Shown: one piece after another, positions 60,129-64,000 of the stretch
Layout: each line of letters starts with the position of its first letter
Position numbering within the stretch: the stretch's first letter is position 1
NCBI GenBank assembly: GCA_020161665.1
Contig: JAIUPA010000035.1
Location: 1-64,000 of the forward strand
Direction of reading: 5' to 3'
Origin: Pseudomonadota bacterium
GTDB lineage: Bacteria > Pseudomonadota > Alphaproteobacteria > Rhizobiales > Rhizobiaceae
Length of the DNA stretch: 64,000 bases
Made by a program: the position numbers and the translations under genes
Notes under the pieces: generated by a model
What the model was told of the DNA's origin: nothing
The model's input: only the letters and a program-made list of their open reading frames with translations
Databases searched by the model: none

Positions 60129-61109
60129 TCACGAGGCCTTGCGGGCGAGTTCGCCGTAAAGCCACGGGCACTCGACCACCGGCGGCGAGCGCTTGCCGTT
60201 GCGGGCCGCCTCAAGGCGCATCTCGCGCAGGCGGCGACGCCCGCCCTCTTCGGTGAGATAGAGCCGCTCGTGACCCCAGAAGCTCGGGCCGTCATGGGTT
60301 TCATGCGGCTCCCACGTCGCGGGCTCGATCAAGCGTCCGCCCCAGCCGTTTTCGACAAAGAAGCCGGACGGCGAGTTGGCGTAGTAGCTCGTCATGTAGT
60401 CGTTGGTGTGCCGCCCGAGTGTGTAGGCGACGCCGTTTTCGCGCTGTTGCGCCAGATCGTATCCCTGTCCCACATCATCGAGGTTCTGGAATTCCACCAT
60501 GAAGTGGTGGAAGCCGAGCTGGCCCGAGCCGACCATGGCGAAGGAATGGTGCCGGTCGTTCAAGTGGAAGAAGTACAGGCCATAAGGCTGCAGCCCGTAA
60601 TCCGAGACATGGAAATCCAGGAGGTCGCGGTAGAAGGGCATCATCACGTTGATGTCCTTCACATGCAGAACCGCATGGCCCATGCCGAGCGGGCCGGTCA
60701 TGAAGCCGTCAATCGGGCGGCCCGGCACAAACGGATCGCTGGCGATCATCGGCGCGTGGAACAGTTCCACGCGGTTGCCACCCGGGTCCTCGAACCAGAT
60801 CAGATCGCCAACGAAGCGGCGGTCGGCCAGTTCACGCGAGCCGAGATGGACGCGAACACCGGCCCGGTCGAGCCTTGCGGCATAGGTTTGCAGGTCGTCG
60901 CGGCTTGCCACCTCGAAGCCGAGGAAGGCGAGCGTGTCGCCCGGCTCGTTCGAAACGAGCAGACGCTGCGCCTGATCATCCATGCGAAAGGCCAGCGCCG
61001 TGCTGCCACGGTCGATCTTCTGCATGCCGAGAAGGCCGCCTGCGAAGTCCGCCCATTCGTCAAGGCGGTCGGAACGGATTCCAAGATATCCAAGAGCGAT
61101 GACTGCCAT
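60129..61109 (-). CDS. Extradiol ring-cleavage dioxygenase (VOC/type I)
   Basis: 326 residues, with two VOC modules (about 5-115 and 140-300). Iron ligands are expected at His in MGHAVLHVKD, His in LGFHHFMVEFQ and Glu in SPSGFFVENGWGG. Type I extradiol enzymes open catechol-type rings next to the hydroxyls. ATG 61109 has GGGAGA upstream; the frame extends another 65 codons into the leader without a family match. The gene follows the TRAP binding protein by 91 bp. Confidence 0.9.
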   Translation of the reverse strand: MAVIALGYLGIRSDRLDEWADFAGGLLGMQKIDRGSTALAFRMDDQAQRLLVSNEPGDTLAFLGFEVASRDDLQTYAARLDRAGVRVHLGSRELADRRFVGDLIWFEDPGGNRVELFHAPMIASDPFVPGRPIDGFMTGPLGMGHAVLHVKDINVMMPFYRDLLDFHVSDYGLQPYGLYFFHLNDRHHSFAMVGSGQLGFHHFMVEFQNLDDVGQGYDLAQQRENGVAYTLGRHTNDYMTSYYANSPSGFFVENGWGGRLIEPATWEPHETHDGPSFWGHERLYLTEEGGRRRLREMRLEAARNGKRSPPVVECPWLYGELARKAS

Positions 61110-61200
61110 GGTGAAGTCTCCCGTGCTCTGCGAACTGGTGGTGATTGCCGCCCTTGCGCCGTCAGGTGAACCGCTGTCCACCTGACGGACAGGGTGCCGA

Positions 61201-62205
61201 TCAGTGCGTGTTGAGCGCCTTGGCGCGTTCGATGGCCTTCTTGGCGGCTTCGCCCTTGTCGCCGAGACCGGAGACCCAGGTTTCCGGTGCCTTGGCGAGC
61301 GCATCTTCCCAGGCCTTCTGCTCGTCCGCCGTCAGGTCGATCACTTCCACCTTCGGGTTGGCGCGCATTTCGGCCTGAACGGCGGCGTCGTAATCGGTGA
61401 TGACACCGGAGATCCATTCGGCAGCCGGACGGCCCGCGAAGCCGTCGATGACCTTGCGGTCGGCTTCCGGCAGGGCGTCATAGGTCTTCTTGTTCATGAG
61501 AATGGCCATGGGGCTTGCCGTGATCCGGGTCAGCGTCAGCTTCGGAGCCACTTCATAAAGACGGAAGGTCTTGTAGGCGTCAGACGCCCAGACCGCGCCG
61601 CCGACCACGCCGCGCTCGAGGTTTTCATAAACCTGCGGGGCGGGAATGGAGACGCCGGTGCCACCGAGCATCGAGGTCATGGTGGAGATGAAGGGCGAGG
61701 GCGTGCGCACCTTCATGCCCTTCAGCACTTCGGGCGAACGGGCGCCTGCATCCTTGGTGAAGACACGGTAAGGCGCGGTCGAGAACAGGGCGATGACCTT
61801 GTAATCCTTGTATTCCGGCGACAGCACTCCCTCCTCAAAGAGCGTCGTCATGACATTCGCGCCGGTCTTGGCATCCGGCGCAATGCCCGGCAGTTCAACG
61901 ACCGACGACAGCGGGAAGATGCCCGGCGTGTAGTTCGGCACGACGAGCGCCACATCGGCAACGCCCTTGGCGACGAGTTCGGCCTGGGCCGGTGCGCCGC
62001 CCAGAATGGAGCCGGGGTAAAGCTTGAAGCGGTTGGCTTCGGACAGCTTGGCATTCATCTGGTCGATCCACGGCTGGATGACCTTGGACGAATAGAAGCC
62101 AACCGGCGGCTCGAAGGACGAGACGCGCATTTCGCGGGCCTCAGCCATGGTGGCGGCCATGGTCGTCAGCAGAAGGGCAGCGGTGATTTTCTTCATGAGT
62201 TTCAT
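61201..62205 (-). CDS. TRAP transporter solute-binding protein (DctP family)
   Basis: Periplasmic receptor, 334 residues. Signal peptide about 1-23, cleaved after AEA. DctP signature sequence: LYPGSILGGAPAQAELVAKG, GVADVALVVPNYTPG and MKVRTPSPFISTM, with YENLERGVVGGAVW near the ligand Arg region. The expected ligand is an organic acid; the neighbouring hydroxylase suggests an aromatic or phenylpropanoid acid. GGGAGG precedes the ATG. It follows dctM by 18 bp. Confidence 0.93.
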   Translation of the reverse strand: MKLMKKITAALLLTTMAATMAEAREMRVSSFEPPVGFYSSKVIQPWIDQMNAKLSEANRFKLYPGSILGGAPAQAELVAKGVADVALVVPNYTPGIFPLSSVVELPGIAPDAKTGANVMTTLFEEGVLSPEYKDYKVIALFSTAPYRVFTKDAGARSPEVLKGMKVRTPSPFISTMTSMLGGTGVSIPAPQVYENLERGVVGGAVWASDAYKTFRLYEVAPKLTLTRITASPMAILMNKKTYDALPEADRKVIDGFAGRPAAEWISGVITDYDAAVQAEMRANPKVEVIDLTADEQKAWEDALAKAPETWVSGLGDKGEAAKKAIERAKALNTH

Positions 62206-62223
62206 GTTTTCCTCCCTTGGAAC

Positions 62224-63549
62224 TCAGAATGTGTTGTGCGGAAGCCAGACCACGAGCGCCGGAACGGCGATGATGATGGCGATGCGAATGAGGTCGGCGA
62301 GCACGAAGGGCAGAACGCCCTGCCACAGTTCCGTCATGCGGATGCTGGGATGCGTTGCCTTCAGAACGAAGAGGTTCATGCCGACCGGGGGCGTGATGAG
62401 GCCGATTTCGACGACCATGACCGCATAGATGCCGAACCAGATCGGATCGATGCCTGCAGCCTGCACGACCGGCAGAAAGAGCGGTACGGTGAGTAGCAGC
62501 ATGGCCAGCGAGTCCATCAGCGTGCCGAGCACCAGATAGATCGCCGTCATCGTCAAAATGACCAGCAGCGGGTTGTCGAGCATCGGGCCGAACATCGACG
62601 TGAACGTGAAGGGCAGGCCCGAAAGCGTCAGGAAGTAATTGAAAAGATTGGCGGCAATCAGCACCAGATAGATGGCCCCGCAGGTGAGCGACGTTTCAAT
62701 CGCCGCCTTGAAGAAGCCCTTCATCGACAGCCGTCGCGAGGCCACGCCATAGATGAGCACGACGGCAACGCCGATGGCCGCGGTCTCGTTGGCGGTGAAA
62801 ATGCCGAGGTAAAGACCGCCCATGATGATGGCGAAAACGACGACCGGCGGCAGAAGATCAGCGAGCGCCCGGCGATACTGGGCACGTGTCGAGCGGGCCT
62901 GATAGGGGGCCTTGGTCAGGCCGAGCCACAGCGGCACATAAACGGCCAGGCAATAGAGCGCGATGGCCAGAACAATCGGGCCGAGCGTGGCGAGCAGCAG
63001 GTTTTTGATCGATTCCCCGGAGAGGAAGGCGTAGATCACCAGAATGGTCGACGGCGGAATGAGAATGCCGAGCGTGCCGCCTGCGGCCACCGTTCCGGCG
63101 GCCAGACTGCGCGAATAACCGGCCTCTTCCATTTCCGGCAGCGCGATGCGGCCCATGGTGGCGGTGGTGGCAAGCGACGAGCCGGAAATCATGCCGAACC
63201 CTGCCGAAGCGCCGATGGTGGCGAGCGCCAGCCCGCCCTTGCGATGGCCGATCATGGTGCGCATGGAGCCGTAAAGGCGCGAGGACAGACCCGAATGCGA
63301 GGCGAGATTGCCCATCAGCACGAAGAGCGGCAGCACCGACATGGTGTAATTGGTCAGCGAATCCCAGGTCGTGGTGGCACCGATGGAGATCGCGCCATCA
63401 AGCCCGAGCACCGCCCAGCACCCGGCCAGCGCCACAAGACCCATGGAAACGGCCACCGGCACTTCGAGGAAAATCAGCAAAATCGTCAGCAGGAAACCGG
63501 CACCACCAAACAGCAGCGCGTTTCCTGTCAGCCAGGAAAGATCAGTCAT
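62224..63549 (-). CDS. TRAP transporter large permease subunit (DctM family)
   Basis: 441 residues, about 12 helices, the channel-forming subunit. TRAP signatures include FVLMGNLASHSGLSSRLY near 75-92, ASAGFGMISGSSLATTATMG near 115-134 and GTLGILIPPSTILVIYAF near 159-176. Sodium gradients power known members. The start lies 1 bp after the dctQ stop and the gene ends 18 bp before dctP; the upstream extension of the frame is inside dctQ. Confidence 0.93.
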   Translation of the reverse strand: MTDLSWLTGNALLFGGAGFLLTILLIFLEVPVAVSMGLVALAGCWAVLGLDGAISIGATTTWDSLTNYTMSVLPLFVLMGNLASHSGLSSRLYGSMRTMIGHRKGGLALATIGASAGFGMISGSSLATTATMGRIALPEMEEAGYSRSLAAGTVAAGGTLGILIPPSTILVIYAFLSGESIKNLLLATLGPIVLAIALYCLAVYVPLWLGLTKAPYQARSTRAQYRRALADLLPPVVVFAIIMGGLYLGIFTANETAAIGVAVVLIYGVASRRLSMKGFFKAAIETSLTCGAIYLVLIAANLFNYFLTLSGLPFTFTSMFGPMLDNPLLVILTMTAIYLVLGTLMDSLAMLLLTVPLFLPVVQAAGIDPIWFGIYAVMVVEIGLITPPVGMNLFVLKATHPSIRMTELWQGVLPFVLADLIRIAIIIAVPALVVWLPHNTF

Positions 63550-63550
63550 T

Positions 63551-64000
63551 TCAATGTTCCAGTGCCTTGGGAGCCGTGATCGCGGCAAAGAATGCGCGCA
63601 GCGCTGCAATGAGGCCGACGCCGCTGACGAAGGTGACGACAGCCAGCAGAACCCACATGGTCAATTGCAGGTCGGAGGTGGTTTCGGGACTGCCGATCTT
63701 GTCCTTGAGGTTGACGGCGAGCAAGCCGAACATCAGGGCCGCGAAGATGGCCGAACAGAAGGTTCCGAAGATGCCAAGCGGGCGGGCAAACAGATCCGGC
63801 GCGATTTCCGACAAGAGCTTTGCCGTGACATGCGCCTTGTAAAGGTAGCAGGCCGGGATCGACAAAAGCGCGCCGAGCCCCACCGTTAGCGCGGTGGTTT
63901 CAATGGCACCGGGCAGGTTCTTGCCCGCCACGGCGCGCAGGAGAACATCGGTCACTGTGACAGCCGTTCCGGCAAGGAAACAGAAGGTGGCGACGAGCAG
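63551..64000 (-). CDS. TRAP transporter small permease subunit (DctQ family), partial
   Basis: The 3' 149 codons are in the window. The frame stays open to the right edge, and the residues before the first in-window GTG (VATFCFLAGTAVTVTDVLLR) are the expected first membrane helix, so the true start is beyond 64000. Further helices lie in ALTVGLGALLSIPACYLY, FCSAIFAALMFGLLAV and WVLLAVVTFVSGVGL. It forms the membrane anchor partner of DctM and is the upstream-most gene visible of the minus-strand TRAP/aromatic module. Confidence 0.88.
   Translation of the reverse strand: MLVATFCFLAGTAVTVTDVLLRAVAGKNLPGAIETTALTVGLGALLSIPACYLYKAHVTAKLLSEIAPDLFARPLGIFGTFCSAIFAALMFGLLAVNLKDKIGSPETTSDLQLTMWVLLAVVTFVSGVGLIAALRAFFAAITAPKALEH

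Noticed and set aside
1..64000. CRISPR arrays, tRNA, rRNA, intact insertion sequences, prophage genes
   Set aside because: Looked for regular spaced repeats, cloverleaf-like segments, transposase or integrase motifs and found none that could be supported.

Overview
The window is a dense, G+C-rich bacterial chromosome segment of about 62 protein genes with short gaps. Gene content points to an alphaproteobacterium of the order Hyphomicrobiales (Rhizobiales), probably Rhizobiaceae or Brucellaceae. The pointers are a DctA/DctBD system behind a sigma-54 promoter, a heterotetrameric sarcosine oxidase operon, a GlxB-like amidotransferase at the left edge, and a composite intergenic palindrome of a type I recall from Brucella, Ochrobactrum and Rhizobium genomes. 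No rRNA, tRNA, CRISPR array, intact insertion sequence or replication origin was recognised. The species cannot be fixed from this sequence alone.

Layout. 1-5.2 kb: start of a GlxB-like gene, then C4-dicarboxylate uptake (dctA) with its two-component regulators (dctBD). 5.2-11.4 kb: GlxA/GbdR-type AraC regulator divergent from soxBDAG. 11.5-13.6 kb: ECF sigma factor, RskA-type anti-sigma factor and a secreted fasciclin protein. 13.6-17.9 kb: AraC regulator, DASS transporter, nitrilase, GNAT enzyme and an NTF2-like protein. 17.8-20.4 kb: an AT-rich single-gene insert between two copies of the NTF2 gene's 3' end, then a TPP riboswitch driving a ThiXY-like importer without an adjacent ATPase. 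20.5-25.6 kb: MerR-type promoter and Zn/Cd/Pb ATPase, a soluble double-PAS chemoreceptor, an unknown secreted protein.

25.7-30.9 kb: sigma-54 activator, alcohol dehydrogenase and flavin monooxygenase, with a full sigma-54 promoter and upstream palindrome. 31.0-38 kb: MATE pump, GlsB-like protein, a vapBC module between 20-bp direct repeats, diaminopropionate ammonia-lyase, and a LysR/D-amino-acid dehydrogenase/binding-protein group. 38-45.4 kb: MFS symporter, HD-GYP protein, GntR regulator, repeat cluster, manC and manB, then a scar in which the C-terminal ends of an RTX-type secreted protein and of its HlyD-type exporter subunit face each other.

45.4-56.2 kb: one-strand cluster catB-catC-catA-benABCD-benK-benE-pcaD, read divergently from a CatR/BenM-type LysR gene. 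It can import benzoate and take it through catechol, cis,cis-muconate and muconolactone to beta-ketoadipate. 56.3-64 kb: a second aromatic module on the minus strand: TRAP transporter (dctQ runs off the edge), extradiol dioxygenase, FAD hydroxylase, FAH-family hydrolase and IclR regulator, with a carboxymuconolactone-decarboxylase-like gene alongside.

The most unusual structures are two accessory insertions, each bounded by a direct repeat that copies the 3' end and stop codon of the upstream gene (17.8-18.5 kb and 32.7-33.4 kb), the type I secretion scar, and the riboswitch leader, whose Shine-Dalgarno sequence is locked in a hairpin ahead of a 17-codon ORF.
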